Shown here piece by piece: positions 1 to 9,085 of a stretch of DNA of 64,000 nt (position 1 is its first letter; the number at the start of each line of letters is the position of its first letter). The position numbers were made by a program, and so were the translations under genes. The stretch covers positions 152,037-216,036 of the forward strand of contig JAHYZA010000001.1 of NCBI GenBank assembly GCA_019424695.1, read 5' to 3'. Below the pieces are notes generated by a model. The model was given only the letters and a program-made list of their open reading frames with translations, was not told where the DNA came from and did not search any database. The DNA is from Oscillospiraceae bacterium (GTDB taxonomy: Bacteria; Bacillota; Clostridia; Oscillospirales; Ruminococcaceae).

Positions 1-1
1 A

Positions 2-517
2 GCGGCTTACACCCATGTGGGGCCGGGCCTGCCGCCGCTGCACGGGGCGCGAGCCACGGTGCTGATTCTGGGCAGCTTTCCCAGTCCCAGAAGCCGGGAA
101 CAGGGCTTTTTCTACGGACATCCGCAGAACCGGTTCTGGCCGCTGATGGCTTCCCTTACGGGGGAACCGGTGCCGGAATGGGGGAACATTGAGGCCAAGA
201 AGCGCATCATCCTGCGCCACGGTCTCGCTGTGTGGGACACCATCGGCGCCTGCGACATCCGCGGTGCGTCGGATGCCTCCATCCGCAATGTGGAACCCAA
301 CGATGTGGCGGCGCTGATCCGGCAGCTGGGGGTGCAGGCGGTGTTCTGCAACGGGGCGGCTTCGGGGCGGGTGTATGCCCGGTATGCCCAGCCGCTCACG
401 GGGCTGCCCGCCACGGTTTTGCCCAGCACCAGCCCCGCCAACGCAGCCTGGTCGATGGAAAAGCTGCAGGCTGCCTGGGGCGCCGCATTCGCACCTTTTT
501 TACATGGGGACGGTTGA
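2..517 (+). CDS. DNA-deoxyinosine/uracil glycosylase family protein (5'-partial)
   Basis: The frame is open to the left edge (residues AAYTHV precede the first possible GTG at 17), so the true start lies outside the window. About 171 residues are visible. The UDG-superfamily signature LGSFPS is followed by GHPQNRFW, and the second active-site motif reads LPSTSPAN near the end; this combination is typical of the hypoxanthine/uracil-DNA glycosylases that excise deaminated bases to start base excision repair. The C-terminus is complete. The downstream promoter -35 box overlaps its stop codon. Family assignment is by motif; the exact base preference cannot be read from sequence. Confidence 0.82.
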   Translation, partial: AAYTHVGPGLPPLHGARATVLILGSFPSPRSREQGFFYGHPQNRFWPLMASLTGEPVPEWGNIEAKKRIILRHGLAVWDTIGACDIRGASDASIRNVEPNDVAALIRQLGVQAVFCNGAASGRVYARYAQPLTGLPATVLPSTSPANAAWSMEKLQAAWGAAFAPFLHGDG

Positions 518-542
518 AACCACTCCGTTTTTGTTCTATAAT
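514..542 (+). promoter_or_regulatory. Sigma-A-type promoter of the xpaC-telA operon
   Basis: TTGAAA at 514-519, a 17-base spacer and TATAAT at 537-542. It overlaps the stop of the glycosylase gene and lies 30 bases before the xpaC start, so the operon can be transcribed independently. Confidence 0.75.
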
Positions 543-572
543 AAATTTTACTATTCATCGGGAGGACGCGCC

Positions 573-1202
573 ATGAGCAAGTGGGAAGAAAAACAGGTCC
601 GGCCTGTGTTGCCGCTGTATTTGGCGGCACTTGCCTGGCCGGTGGCGTCGCTGGTGTTCCCGCCGTATACGCTGCCGAATCTGGCTATCGTAGCGGTGTG
701 CAGTGTGGTCGTGTACGGCGTGGCCCGGCATTTCTGCCCCATGCGGGTGGTGCGCACCCTGGTACCCTATGCTACCGGCAGCGAGGAAGTGGATGCCATG
801 CTCAACGGCATTACCGCCAACCTGGACGCGCTGCACGCCCTGAATGACGCCATCCCCGATGCTCAGCTTTCCCGGGCGATGGGCCGCATGGAAAAAGCCG
901 GCCGCAGTATAGTGGCCGTGGTGGAAGGTGCGCCCGACAAAGCCCGGCAGATCGACCGGTTTGCGCGGTATTACCTGCCGGAAGTGGTCAAACTGATGAG
1001 CGCCTACGCAAACCTGGAGAAAAACGGTGTCCGGGGGGAGAATGCGGAGCAGATCGTGAAGGAACTGCGCCGCAACGCCGAGACAACGGCCACCGCCTTT
1101 GAAAATCAGCTGGACGCTTTGTACAGTGCGGAAGCGATGGATATTTCCACCGACATTGAGGTGCTGGACAGCATCCTGAAGAGCCAGAACCTGACAAAAT
1201 AA
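573..1202 (+). CDS. xpaC: XpaC-family membrane protein (5-bromo-4-chloroindolyl phosphate hydrolysis family)
   Basis: The start is ATG 573 after GGGAGGA (560-566), giving 209 residues; an upstream extension in frame is not supported by a ribosome site. Two membrane segments (about 12-30 and 35-53) are followed by a helical cytoplasmic domain containing NDAIPD and RYYLPEVVKLM. XpaC and TelA (YaaN) are neighbours in Bacillus subtilis, and the same order is seen here with a 28-base gap. The biochemical role of XpaC is poorly known; the name comes from an indicator-dye phenotype. A longer paralogue with the same C-terminal domain sits at 6256-7500. Confidence 0.85.
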   Translation: MSKWEEKQVRPVLPLYLAALAWPVASLVFPPYTLPNLAIVAVCSVVVYGVARHFCPMRVVRTLVPYATGSEEVDAMLNGITANLDALHALNDAIPDAQLSRAMGRMEKAGRSIVAVVEGAPDKARQIDRFARYYLPEVVKLMSAYANLEKNGVRGENAEQIVKELRRNAETTATAFENQLDALYSAEAMDISTDIEVLDSILKSQNLTK

Positions 1203-1230
1203 AAGAAGCAACAAGAAAGGAAGGACCCAC

Positions 1231-2412
1231 ATGGCTGACCTGAACAAGGAATTGGACCTGAATGTGCCCGCCGCGCCGACGCTGACCTTTGATGCGGCGC
1301 CTGCACCGAGCCTGACGCTGGACCCTGCCGCCGATGAAAAAGTGGTGGAGGAAGTGAAGAAGGCGGAACCCGTCAAGGTGGAGGACACCCCGCTGAGCCC
1401 CGAAGAGCAGAAGATGGTGGATGATTTTGCCGAGAAGATCGACATCACCAATTCCCAGATGGTACTGCAGTACGGTGCCGCCAGCCAGAAAAAGCTCAGT
1501 GATTTCTCCGAGACGGCGCTTTCCCGGGTCAAGACCAAGGATATGGGAGAGACCGGCGAACTCATCACCGGTTTGATTGCCGAGCTGCAGGGCTTTGACG
1601 CCAACGCCGAGCAGCCCAAGGGCATTTTCGGCTTCTTCAAGAAAGCCAGCAACAACATCGAGCAGCTCAAGACCCGGTACGAGAGTGCCGACAAGAACGT
1701 GGAACGCATCCGCGCTCAGCTGGAAGATCACCAGGTCACCCTGATGAAGGACATCACGATGCTGGACAAGATGTACCAGCTGAACCTGGTCTACTTCAAG
1801 GAACTGACGATGTATATCCTGGCTGGCAAGAAAAAGCTGGCCTCGGTGCGTGAAAATGAACTTAAGGACGCTCAGGAAAAAGCCCAGCGCACCCAGCTGC
1901 CGGAAGATGCCCAGGCGGCCCGGGACCTGTCCGATCTGTGCGACCGCTTTGAAAAGAAACTCTATGATCTGGAACTGACCCGCAATGTCTCTATCCAGAT
2001 GGGCCCCCAGATCCGGCTGATCCAGTCCAACGATACGATGATGGCCGAGAAAATCCAGACCACCATCGTCAATACCATTCCGCTGTGGAAGAACCAGATG
2101 GTGCTGGCCCTGGGCATTGCCCACAGTCAGGAAGCCATGAAGGCGGAACGGGCCGTCACCGATGCCACCAACGAACTGCTCAAGCGCAATGCGGCCACCC
2201 TCAAGCAGGGCACCATCGACATTGCCAAGGAGTCCGAGCGCGGCATTGTGGATATCGAAACGCTGCAGCAGACCAACAAGCAGCTCATCGAAACGCTGGA
2301 CGAGCTGAACAAGATCCGCGCCGACGGCAAGGCCAAGCGCGCCACGGCCGAGCAGGAACTGGGCCGCATCGAAGGCGAACTGCGCGCCAAACTGCTGGAG
2401 ATCAACAACTGA
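1231..2412 (+). CDS. telA: TelA-family toxic anion resistance protein
   Basis: 393 residues, ATG 1231 after AAAGGAAGGA. The protein is soluble, highly charged and predominantly alpha-helical/coiled-coil, with the family's PKGIFGFFKKA segment near residues 130-140, a central MLDKMY..NL..F stretch and a long C-terminal helix. TelA proteins are associated with resistance to tellurite, cell-wall antibiotics and lantibiotics, and are commonly paired with XpaC, as here. An envelope-stress role is inference from the family and neighbours. Length is typical of the family (about 360-400). Confidence 0.92.
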   Translation: MADLNKELDLNVPAAPTLTFDAAPAPSLTLDPAADEKVVEEVKKAEPVKVEDTPLSPEEQKMVDDFAEKIDITNSQMVLQYGAASQKKLSDFSETALSRVKTKDMGETGELITGLIAELQGFDANAEQPKGIFGFFKKASNNIEQLKTRYESADKNVERIRAQLEDHQVTLMKDITMLDKMYQLNLVYFKELTMYILAGKKKLASVRENELKDAQEKAQRTQLPEDAQAARDLSDLCDRFEKKLYDLELTRNVSIQMGPQIRLIQSNDTMMAEKIQTTIVNTIPLWKNQMVLALGIAHSQEAMKAERAVTDATNELLKRNAATLKQGTIDIAKESERGIVDIETLQQTNKQLIETLDELNKIRADGKAKRATAEQELGRIEGELRAKLLEINN

Positions 2413-2447
2413 CCGCCTGAGCGGTCCTTGGGTACAGAGGAGCAGCC

Positions 2448-3119
2448 ATGCAACTCGAACAACAGGAAACGTTTGTCATTCACGGCCTGCAGCTGGAAGT
2501 GATGGGCGAGGCGGAAACCAAACTTCCGCCGCCGGCCAAAAAGCGTCCGGTGGCGGCGCTGGCCGTGGTGGTGCTGGCGCTGGTGTCGGTGTTCGGCATC
2601 GGCGGCGCACGGCTGAAAGGTATGCGCAGCAGCACGGCGCGGGTCTACAGCACCCAGCAGGACGAATATGGCCACAGCATCCAGGGCGATTTCGCCGCCC
2701 AGACCGATGCGGCGGCCAGTCTGATCCGGGTGGCGGGCAATGTGCTGGGAGAGCAGGACACCGACGTGCAGAACGCCCAGGCGGCGCTGGATGCCTGGAA
2801 TGCACAGGCTTCCGCCGACCAGCCCGCCGTGCAGTACCAGCTGAACACGACGCTGTCGGGCGCGGTGGATGTGCTGTATACGGCGGCGGCCGATGTGGCC
2901 GACAGCAAAGCCAAAGGCCAGCTGGATGATCTGCATGACAGCTTCACCTCGGCCCAGGCCACCATCCAGCGCGCCGCGGTGGATTACAATACCCGGGCCG
3001 AGTCCTACAACGAAACGGTTTCTGCCTTCCCGGCCAATGTGCTGGCCGGGTTGTGGGATGCAGGCCCACTGCAGACCTTTGCCCCCACAGATTTTGCAAC
3101 GGATACAACAGGAAAGTAA
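2448..3119 (+). CDS. LemA-like membrane-anchored protein
   Basis: 223 residues, start ATG 2448 behind AGAGGAGCAGCC. A short cytoplasmic N-terminus is followed by one membrane segment (about 35-55) and an extracellular helical domain. The C-terminal part carries the LemA signature in the form DYNTRAESYNETVSAFPANV, resembling the usual YN..V..FP.N. The N-terminal half is diverged from canonical LemA. Together with the TPM protein starting three bases after its stop it forms the common LemA-TPM pair of Firmicutes. Function is unknown beyond a suggested envelope role. Confidence 0.7.
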   Translation: MQLEQQETFVIHGLQLEVMGEAETKLPPPAKKRPVAALAVVVLALVSVFGIGGARLKGMRSSTARVYSTQQDEYGHSIQGDFAAQTDAAASLIRVAGNVLGEQDTDVQNAQAALDAWNAQASADQPAVQYQLNTTLSGAVDVLYTAAADVADSKAKGQLDDLHDSFTSAQATIQRAAVDYNTRAESYNETVSAFPANVLAGLWDAGPLQTFAPTDFATDTTGK

Positions 3120-3122
3120 AGG

Positions 3123-4076
3123 ATGAAACAGGAAATGAAAAAACTGCTTCGCCGCGCACTGGCGGCCGCAGCAGCGCTTTGCCTGCTGACGGCAGGGGCG
3201 ACGGCGGCTCTGGCGGCACCGGAACTGGACCCCAATACCGCCGTCAATGACTATGCCGGCATTCTTTCGTCCCAGACCGAAGCCTATGTGGAGAACATCT
3301 CGGTGGCCCTGCAGGATACCTGCGGCGCGCAGATCGGCGTGTATACCACCGAGTACATCGGGAACTCTACCATGGAGGGCTACGCCTACGATGTGCTCAA
3401 CACCTGGGGGCTGGGCTCTGCCGACAAGGACAACGGTGTGCTTTTGCTGCTGGTGCCGGGGGAAGATAATTACTATGTCACCCGTGGCGCGGGGCTGGAA
3501 ACCCAGCTCACCATCCGCAAACTGGGCACCATCCTGGAGGAGGATCTGGAACCCAACTGGGTCAAGCAGGACTACGATGCCGGCACCCGGCAGACGGTAC
3601 GCTCCATCGCCGAGGAACTTTGCAGCATCTACGGCATTCCGGTCTCCACGCTGGACAATGCCGCCCAGGCGGCTCCGGTGCCCGAGAAGCAGGGCATGAG
3701 CCCGGTGGCGGTCGTCCTGATTGTCTTTGCCGTGATCCTGGTCATTGCGCTGCTGCTCAGTTTTACCCGGCCCCGCGGTCCCGGTCCCCGTCCGCCCCGC
3801 GGCGGCGGTGGGTTTGGCAACGGACTGTTCTGGTACGGTCTGGGCCTTGCCTCCCGGCCGCGCCGCCCCCGTCGTCCGCCGCCGCCACCTCCCGGCTTTG
3901 GTCCGGGACCCGGCGGTTACGGCGGGCCGCGCCCGGGTGGCTTCGGCGGCCCACGCCCCGGTGGCTTTGGCGGTGTGCCGCGGCCCCGCGGGGGATTTGG
4001 CGGCGGCCGTCCCGGCGGCGGATTCCGACCCGGTGGCGGTTCCAGCCGCGGCGGCGGTGTGGGGCGCCGACACTGA
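3123..4076 (+). CDS. TPM-domain membrane protein with Gly/Pro/Arg-rich tail
   Basis: 317 residues. A cleavable-type signal peptide (about 1-31, ending ALAA) is followed by a TPM domain (VNDYAGILS, then the GVLLLLVPGEDNYYVTRG strand), a single membrane helix near residues 196-215, and a tail of about 100 residues made of repeated GG(F/Y)GGPRPGG units. TPM (YgcG/Psb32) domains face outside in many bacteria; the tail would then be cytoplasmic. The start sits three bases after the LemA-like stop and probably depends on translational coupling, with AGGAAAG as ribosome site. The low-complexity tail is encoded by near-exact DNA repeats and may vary in length between strains. Confidence 0.82.
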   Translation: MKQEMKKLLRRALAAAAALCLLTAGATAALAAPELDPNTAVNDYAGILSSQTEAYVENISVALQDTCGAQIGVYTTEYIGNSTMEGYAYDVLNTWGLGSADKDNGVLLLLVPGEDNYYVTRGAGLETQLTIRKLGTILEEDLEPNWVKQDYDAGTRQTVRSIAEELCSIYGIPVSTLDNAAQAAPVPEKQGMSPVAVVLIVFAVILVIALLLSFTRPRGPGPRPPRGGGGFGNGLFWYGLGLASRPRRPRRPPPPPPGFGPGPGGYGGPRPGGFGGPRPGGFGGVPRPRGGFGGGRPGGGFRPGGGSSRGGGVGRRH

Positions 4077-4095
4077 CAGATTTTATACCATTCCA

Positions 4096-4122
4096 CGGCC
4101 CGCGTTTTGCGGGCCGCTTTTT
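4096..4122 (+). terminator. Intrinsic terminator after the TPM gene
   Basis: Stem CGGCCCGC/GCGGGCCG (4096-4103 and 4109-4116) with a five-base loop followed by CTTTTT. It closes the xpaC-telA-lemA-TPM operon; the SDR gene starts 19 bases further on, so some read-through is likely. Confidence 0.85.
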
Positions 4123-4140
4123 GCAAAGGGAGAAAATACC

Positions 4141-4905
4141 ATGTCCCAATTGGCTGTGATCACCGGTGCCAGTTCCGGCATCGGTGCGGAATTTGCACGT
4201 CAGCTCTCGGCACAGGGGTACGACCTGGTACTGGTGGCCCGGCGCGCAGAGCGGATGCAGAGCCTTGCCGCGTCGCTGCCGACGCAGTGTGAGATTTTCC
4301 CGGCAGACCTCTCCAAGACGGAAGGGTGTGACCGCCTGATGCAGGCGCTGCAGCATCGTCGCGTGGATCTTTTCATCAACAATGCCGGGTTCGGGGAATG
4401 CGGCGATTTCCTCAGGATTGGTCTGGACCGGGAACTGCAGATGGTCGAGGTGAATGTCCGGGCGCTGCATATCCTGACCAAACGCATGACGCAAAAAATG
4501 CAGCAGCAGGGGGGCGGTGCGCTGCTCAATGTGGGGTCCAGCGCCGGGCTGCTGCCCGCAGGACCCTATATGGCGACCTACTACGCCACCAAATCCTATG
4601 TGGTCAGCCTGAGCCGGGCGGTGGCGGCGGAACTGCGGGCTTCCCGCAGCCCGGTGTATGTGGGGTGCCTTTGTCCGGGGCCGGTCAACACCGAATTCAA
4701 CACTGTGGCTCATGTAAAGTTTGCCTTGCCGGGCATCTCGGCTGCCGACTGTGTGCGGTGCGCGCTGGCGGGTATCCGCCGCCGGAAAACCGTCATTGTG
4801 CCGGGGCGGCTGATGGCGGCCGGCATGGCGTTGAGCCGCCTGGTACCGTACAGCCTGCTCATCCCCCTGACGGCGCATCAGCAAAAACGAAAACTGGGCG
4901 GCTGA
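4141..4905 (+). CDS. Short-chain dehydrogenase/reductase (SDR)
   Basis: 254 residues from ATG 4141 (AAGGGAGA upstream); longer in-frame readings run back through the terminator and are not credible. The Rossmann dinucleotide motif TGASSGIG is at residues 8-15, NNAG at 80-83, and the catalytic Ser (about 133) and Y147-x3-K151 triad are present, followed by PGPV. It belongs to the DltE/YqjQ-like group of classical SDRs with a hydrophobic C-terminal stretch. The substrate cannot be inferred. Confidence 0.88.
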   Translation: MSQLAVITGASSGIGAEFARQLSAQGYDLVLVARRAERMQSLAASLPTQCEIFPADLSKTEGCDRLMQALQHRRVDLFINNAGFGECGDFLRIGLDRELQMVEVNVRALHILTKRMTQKMQQQGGGALLNVGSSAGLLPAGPYMATYYATKSYVVSLSRAVAAELRASRSPVYVGCLCPGPVNTEFNTVAHVKFALPGISAADCVRCALAGIRRRKTVIVPGRLMAAGMALSRLVPYSLLIPLTAHQQKRKLGG

Positions 4906-4926
4906 TCGTCGCCCTTGCAGGAGTCG

Positions 4927-4950
4927 GGAGCTGTTTCCGGCTCCTTTTTT
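4927..4950 (+). terminator. Intrinsic terminator after the SDR gene
   Basis: Short stem GGAGC (4927-4931)/GCTCC (4940-4944) followed by six T residues. Moderate strength. Confidence 0.6.
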
Positions 4951-5001
4951 GCGGCAGACCCGGCTACGTGAGCCAAGGGGCAAAATCTTGTGATTGCCCC
5001 C

Positions 5002-5030
5002 TGTTTTTATTGTCGGGATTGTGCTATAAT
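5002..5030 (+). promoter_or_regulatory. Extended -10 promoter of the seven-gene glycan operon
   Basis: TG-C-TATAAT (5022-5030) is an extended -10 element; the -35 region (TGTTTT at the expected distance) is weak. The first gene starts at 5078, and no further promoter or terminator is evident until 13.9 kb. Confidence 0.6.
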
Positions 5031-5077
5031 CATACTGATTCCATCTATTTTTGCCCGCGGAGAAGGGAGGAGCTTCT

Positions 5078-6238
5078 ATGCCGACCCCGCAACGACCCGG
5101 TTCTGACCGTTCCCGTCAGTCCCGGATGCAAAATGAATATACCTGGCAAGGCGGATGGGCTCATCCCGAGGCACCGAGGCAGTACGGCGGGCAGCCGGGG
5201 GGACGAGCCCCGCTGACACCGGAACAGCAGCGCGCCCTGGCACGCCGCCGCCGGGAACGCCGCCGCCGTCGCCGGCGCACGCTGATCGTCGGTACAGCCG
5301 GTGGAATTCTGGTGATTTCCGGTATCATCACCCTGCTGCTGCCCAAGAGCGTCACCGAAGGGACCGCCCCGGCGGAATCCGTGACCACCGGCAGCACCCA
5401 GCTGGTGGCGCCGCTGCCCTACGGTGGCAGCGGCCAGAACACCACCGATGCGGCACCGGCTATCAACTGGGGGACCGTCGGTCCTGCGCAGCAGACCGAG
5501 GAGGGCGGCTACACCTATACGGCGGTTCCGGCAGCCCCCACGGCCCTGCCGGAGTTCGGCCGGGTGGATACTTCCTGGTTTGCCGATGCGGCTTTCCTGG
5601 GCGATTCACTGACCGCCGGTTTCAGCGAAAGTGAATACGACATCGATGTGGGCGGTGCTCTGATCTGTGGTTATGAGGGCATCAGCCCCAACACCATCGT
5701 CAACCGCACCACGGTCACAAGTCCCGACCGGGGCGAAGAGGTGGCCATGGATGTGCTCACAAACGCCCAGCCTGCCAAGCTGTATATCCTCATCGGCACC
5801 AACGCGCTGGTAACCACCGGCAACGATGAGAGCTTCCTGAACTACTACGGCCGCATGCTGGACGAGCTGCGCACGGCGCTGCCGAATACAACGTTTTATG
5901 TGCAGTCCATCCTGGCGGCGACCCAGGCAAAGGTGGAGGACGATGCTCCCGGCCTGGCGCCGGACCGGCTGGCAACCATCAATGGGGCCATCCAGAGCAT
6001 GTGTGCCGAGCGGGGATGCTATTTCCTGGACCTGAACGCGGAATTCCGGGACGATGCCGGATACCTCACCAGCGACTATGCCCAGCCGGACGGCGTGCAT
6101 CTGACGGTTTCCGGCTACAACAAATGGGTCAGCTATCTTTGCACCCATGTACCGTACAACAAGAACAATCCCTACCAGGCCGGCAGCACCTATTATCTGA
6201 GTGACGACGTCAAACAGCTGCTGGCCGACATTCCCTGA
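5078..6238 (+). CDS. Membrane-anchored SGNH/GDSL hydrolase
   Basis: 386 residues from ATG 5078, preceded by AAGGGAGG at good spacing; an in-frame start nine codons upstream lacks a ribosome site. The order is a hydrophilic N-terminus, an Arg-rich stop-transfer stretch (55-67), a membrane helix (68-88), a Ser/Thr/Pro linker and an extracellular SGNH domain. Catalytic features are FLGDSLTAGF (Ser177), GTN block III and PDGVHLT (Asp338, His341). Family members are esterases or O-acyltransferases of glycans. As the first gene of an operon with a Wzm/Wzt exporter it probably edits acyl groups on a surface glycan (inference). Confidence 0.85.
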   Translation: MPTPQRPGSDRSRQSRMQNEYTWQGGWAHPEAPRQYGGQPGGRAPLTPEQQRALARRRRERRRRRRRTLIVGTAGGILVISGIITLLLPKSVTEGTAPAESVTTGSTQLVAPLPYGGSGQNTTDAAPAINWGTVGPAQQTEEGGYTYTAVPAAPTALPEFGRVDTSWFADAAFLGDSLTAGFSESEYDIDVGGALICGYEGISPNTIVNRTTVTSPDRGEEVAMDVLTNAQPAKLYILIGTNALVTTGNDESFLNYYGRMLDELRTALPNTTFYVQSILAATQAKVEDDAPGLAPDRLATINGAIQSMCAERGCYFLDLNAEFRDDAGYLTSDYAQPDGVHLTVSGYNKWVSYLCTHVPYNKNNPYQAGSTYYLSDDVKQLLADIP

Positions 6239-6255
6239 GCGAAAGAGGAGAAATT

Positions 6256-7500
6256 ATGCCCAATCAGGAGGAAGAACCTCGTTATACAGACCCTGGTCAT
6301 CCCTACAGTGGCAGCGGCAACCGCTACCAGAACCGCTACAGCCGAGACGGAGAATACCACCGTGGTGACGGCCCGTTCCAGTTCCCATGGTGGGCGGTCA
6401 TCATCGGATTTGTGGTGTGGTGGCCGCTGGGCTTTATCTTTCTTGCACTGAATGGTGCCATGCGGAAAGGACATCTGGGTGGTTTTGAGCAGGCGGCCCG
6501 CAGTCGTACCCGGGGGGCTGTCTGGAACGTCGATCCGGTGTATGCCCAGCCGGAGCCGGCGGAATCCGACAAACGCAAAACCAAAAAGCGCCGGTCCAAG
6601 GCCAAAAGTAAGACATCTACCGGCAATGGGCTGCCCACCGGGCTGCTCATTGCGGGCATTGCCTTGACTGCGGTGAGTCTGCTGGCATTGCCGGATGCAC
6701 TCTACTGGCTACCGGACGCCCTGGTGGAAGGCGGCAGTTACTGGGCCTGGCTGTTCGAGGAATCCGTCCCGGTGCTCATGATGCTCACGGGCGGTATCGG
6801 ATGCCTGTTTGGCGCCCATGTCGTCCGCACCAACCGCCGGATGCGCAAAAAAATCGATAATATCGTCGGGGATGCCAAGTACATGGCCATTGAAGATATT
6901 GCGGCTTCCATTCCCTGCAGCTACGAAAAATGCTGCAAGCACCTGGAAAACTGCATTGATGACGGTGTTTTCGGGGCGGAAGCCTATCTGGATATGCGCC
7001 GCCGCTGCCTGGTGGTGGAGGGCAAAGCGCCCGATCCCCAGCCGGCCCCGGCCCCGAAGGCTGAGCCGGCGGCCTCAGCACAGGACCCGTACCAGAAAAT
7101 CCTGCAGGAGCTGCGCAGCGTCAACGACGCCATCCCCGATGAGGAAATGAGCGACAAGATCAGCCGCCTGGAGGCGGTCTCGGCCAAAATTTTTGAGCAG
7201 GCCAAGTCCGATCCCGATAAGCTGCCGCGGATGCGTAAGTTTATGGATTATTATCTGCCCACCTCGCTGAAACTGCTGCAGACATACGCCGAACTGGAGG
7301 CCCAGGGTGTGGAGGGGGAAAACATTACCGAATCCAAGCATCGCATCGAACAGACGATGGACACATTGGTGCACGCCTTTGAAACACAGCTGGACAAGCT
7401 GTTCCAGGAGGACGCGCTGGATGTGAGCGCCGACATTGATGTGATGGAAAATATGCTGCGTGCCGACGGCCTGACCGGGGACGCACCGTTCAAACTGTAA
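6256..7500 (+). CDS. XpaC-family protein, long paralogue
   Basis: 414 residues, ATG 6256 after GAGGAG. It has a polar N-terminus, a hydrophobic segment near 38-58, two membrane segments near 118-136 and 158-180, then a small helical domain with the look of a winged helix, a Pro/Ala linker and a C-terminal domain clearly homologous to the gene at 573-1202: both share NDAIPD, a YYLP core and a final acidic LDVSADID/MDISTDIE segment. It lies 17 bases after the esterase and 22 before the exporter permease, so it is co-transcribed with glycan export genes rather than with telA. Confidence 0.82.
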   Translation: MPNQEEEPRYTDPGHPYSGSGNRYQNRYSRDGEYHRGDGPFQFPWWAVIIGFVVWWPLGFIFLALNGAMRKGHLGGFEQAARSRTRGAVWNVDPVYAQPEPAESDKRKTKKRRSKAKSKTSTGNGLPTGLLIAGIALTAVSLLALPDALYWLPDALVEGGSYWAWLFEESVPVLMMLTGGIGCLFGAHVVRTNRRMRKKIDNIVGDAKYMAIEDIAASIPCSYEKCCKHLENCIDDGVFGAEAYLDMRRRCLVVEGKAPDPQPAPAPKAEPAASAQDPYQKILQELRSVNDAIPDEEMSDKISRLEAVSAKIFEQAKSDPDKLPRMRKFMDYYLPTSLKLLQTYAELEAQGVEGENITESKHRIEQTMDTLVHAFETQLDKLFQEDALDVSADIDVMENMLRADGLTGDAPFKL

Positions 7501-7522
7501 AACAGGGGAGAGAACCAAACCC

Positions 7523-8323
7523 ATGCAACGTCAACCCAAAGGCCAGCTGCGCACCAGCTGGGGCCACTTCAAGAAATACCGCCCGCTGATCCGGGAACTG
7601 GTCACCCGTGACCTCAAGGTCAAATACCGCCGCAGCTTTCTCGGCTATGTGTGGAGTATCCTCAACCCGCTTCTCATGATGCTGTTGCAGACGCTGGTCT
7701 TTTCGTACATGTTCCGCTTTGATATTCCCAATTATCCGCTGTATCTGATCTGCGGCAACACACTGTTCAACTTCTTCAACGAAAGTACCAATATGGGCAT
7801 GGGCAGTGTGCTGGGCAACTCTTCGCTGATCAAAAAAGTGTACGTGCCCAAGTTTATTTTCCCCATCAGCCGGGTGGTGTCCAGCTTTGTCAACCTGCTG
7901 TTCAGTCTGGTGGCCATCGTGCTGGTCATGCTCATCACCCGCTCGCCCATCTATCCTACGCTGCTGCTGGTTTGGGTTCCGCTGTTGCTGCTGTTCCTGT
8001 TCTGCTGCGGCATGGCGCTGCTGCTGTCGGCCCTGGCGGTGTATTTCCGTGACCTGCAGTATCTCTACGGTATTGTGACCATGGCCTGGATGTACGCTAC
8101 ACCGCTGTTCTATCCGCTGTCCCAGCTGCCCGGTTTTATGCAGCAGATCGTCAAACTGAACCCGCTGTATCACTACATCAACTGCATGCGCTGCCTGGTG
8201 ATGTACGGCTTTGTGCCGGGCCCCAATACATGGTTCGCCTGTGTGGCCTGCGCTGTGGTCATGGTGGTGCTGGGGCTGGCGGCCTTCCGCAAGCTGCAGC
8301 GCAACTTTATTCTGTATCTGTAA
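7523..8323 (+). CDS. ABC-2 polysaccharide export permease (Wzm/TagG type)
   Basis: 266 residues with six predicted membrane helices. The N-terminal amphipathic stretch RELVTRDLKVKYRRSFLGYVWSILNPL is the hallmark of Wzm/TagG/RfbA permeases, and the C-terminus has NPLYHYINCMR. It pairs with the ATPase 13 bases downstream. These exporters move undecaprenyl-linked glycans such as teichoic acid or O-antigen-like chains across the membrane. Confidence 0.93.
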   Translation: MQRQPKGQLRTSWGHFKKYRPLIRELVTRDLKVKYRRSFLGYVWSILNPLLMMLLQTLVFSYMFRFDIPNYPLYLICGNTLFNFFNESTNMGMGSVLGNSSLIKKVYVPKFIFPISRVVSSFVNLLFSLVAIVLVMLITRSPIYPTLLLVWVPLLLLFLFCCGMALLLSALAVYFRDLQYLYGIVTMAWMYATPLFYPLSQLPGFMQQIVKLNPLYHYINCMRCLVMYGFVPGPNTWFACVACAVVMVVLGLAAFRKLQRNFILYL

Positions 8324-8336
8324 GGAGCCGCCCATT

Positions 8337-9077
8337 ATGCCCATCATTCAGGTGCAAGATGTCTCGATGCGCTTCAACCTGGCGCAGGAAAAAACTGAGA
8401 CGCTCAAGGAATATACCGTCAAGCTGCTCAAACGCCAGCTCTTTTTCAATGAATTTTACGCCCTCAAGAATATCTCCTTTTCCATCGAACAAGGGGAATC
8501 GGTGGCGCTGATCGGCCGCAACGGCAGCGGGAAAAGTACCATGCTCAAGCTGATTGCCGGCGTGATGTATCCCACCCGCGGCAAGGTGCAGGTCAATGGA
8601 GAGATCGCGCCGCTGATCGAGCTGGGCGCCGGTTTTGATCTGGAACTCACCGCCCGGGAAAATGTTTTCCTCAACGGTGCGGTGCTGGGTCATGACCGAG
8701 ACTATATGGAAGAACACTTCAAAAACATCATTGACTTTGCCGAACTCTGGGATTTTGTGGATGTACCGGTAAAAAATTACTCCAGCGGGATGATCGCCCG
8801 TCTGGGCTTTTCCATTGCCACCGAGGTGGAGGCCGAGATCCTGGCCTGTGACGAGATCCTCTCGGTGGGCGATTTTATGTTCCAGCAAAAATGCCACCAA
8901 CGCATGGAGAAGATGCTCTCCGGCGGGACAACGCTGCTTTTTGTCAGCCACGACATCAACCAGGTCAAACAACTGTGCAAACGTGCCATCTGGATCGATC
9001 ACGGACAGCTGCGCGGGGATGGCCCGGCAGAGGAAGTCTGTGACGCCTATGTGGCGGCGATGCAGCGCGGCGAATAA
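8337..9077 (+). CDS. ABC polysaccharide export ATPase (Wzt/TagH type, short form)
   Basis: 246 residues, ATG 8337 after AAGGAG. Walker A is GRNGSGKST (60-68), the signature motif is NYSSGM, Walker B ends in LACDEIL with SVGD, and the H-loop is SHD. IELGAGFD after Walker A is characteristic of Wzt/TagH. The protein ends just after the nucleotide-binding domain, so it lacks the C-terminal carbohydrate-binding domain that selects modified chains in some Wzt proteins; substrate choice would then rest with the permease. Confidence 0.93.
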   Translation: MPIIQVQDVSMRFNLAQEKTETLKEYTVKLLKRQLFFNEFYALKNISFSIEQGESVALIGRNGSGKSTMLKLIAGVMYPTRGKVQVNGEIAPLIELGAGFDLELTARENVFLNGAVLGHDRDYMEEHFKNIIDFAELWDFVDVPVKNYSSGMIARLGFSIATEVEAEILACDEILSVGDFMFQQKCHQRMEKMLSGGTTLLFVSHDINQVKQLCKRAIWIDHGQLRGDGPAEEVCDAYVAAMQRGE

Positions 9078-9085
9078 GGAGCTCT

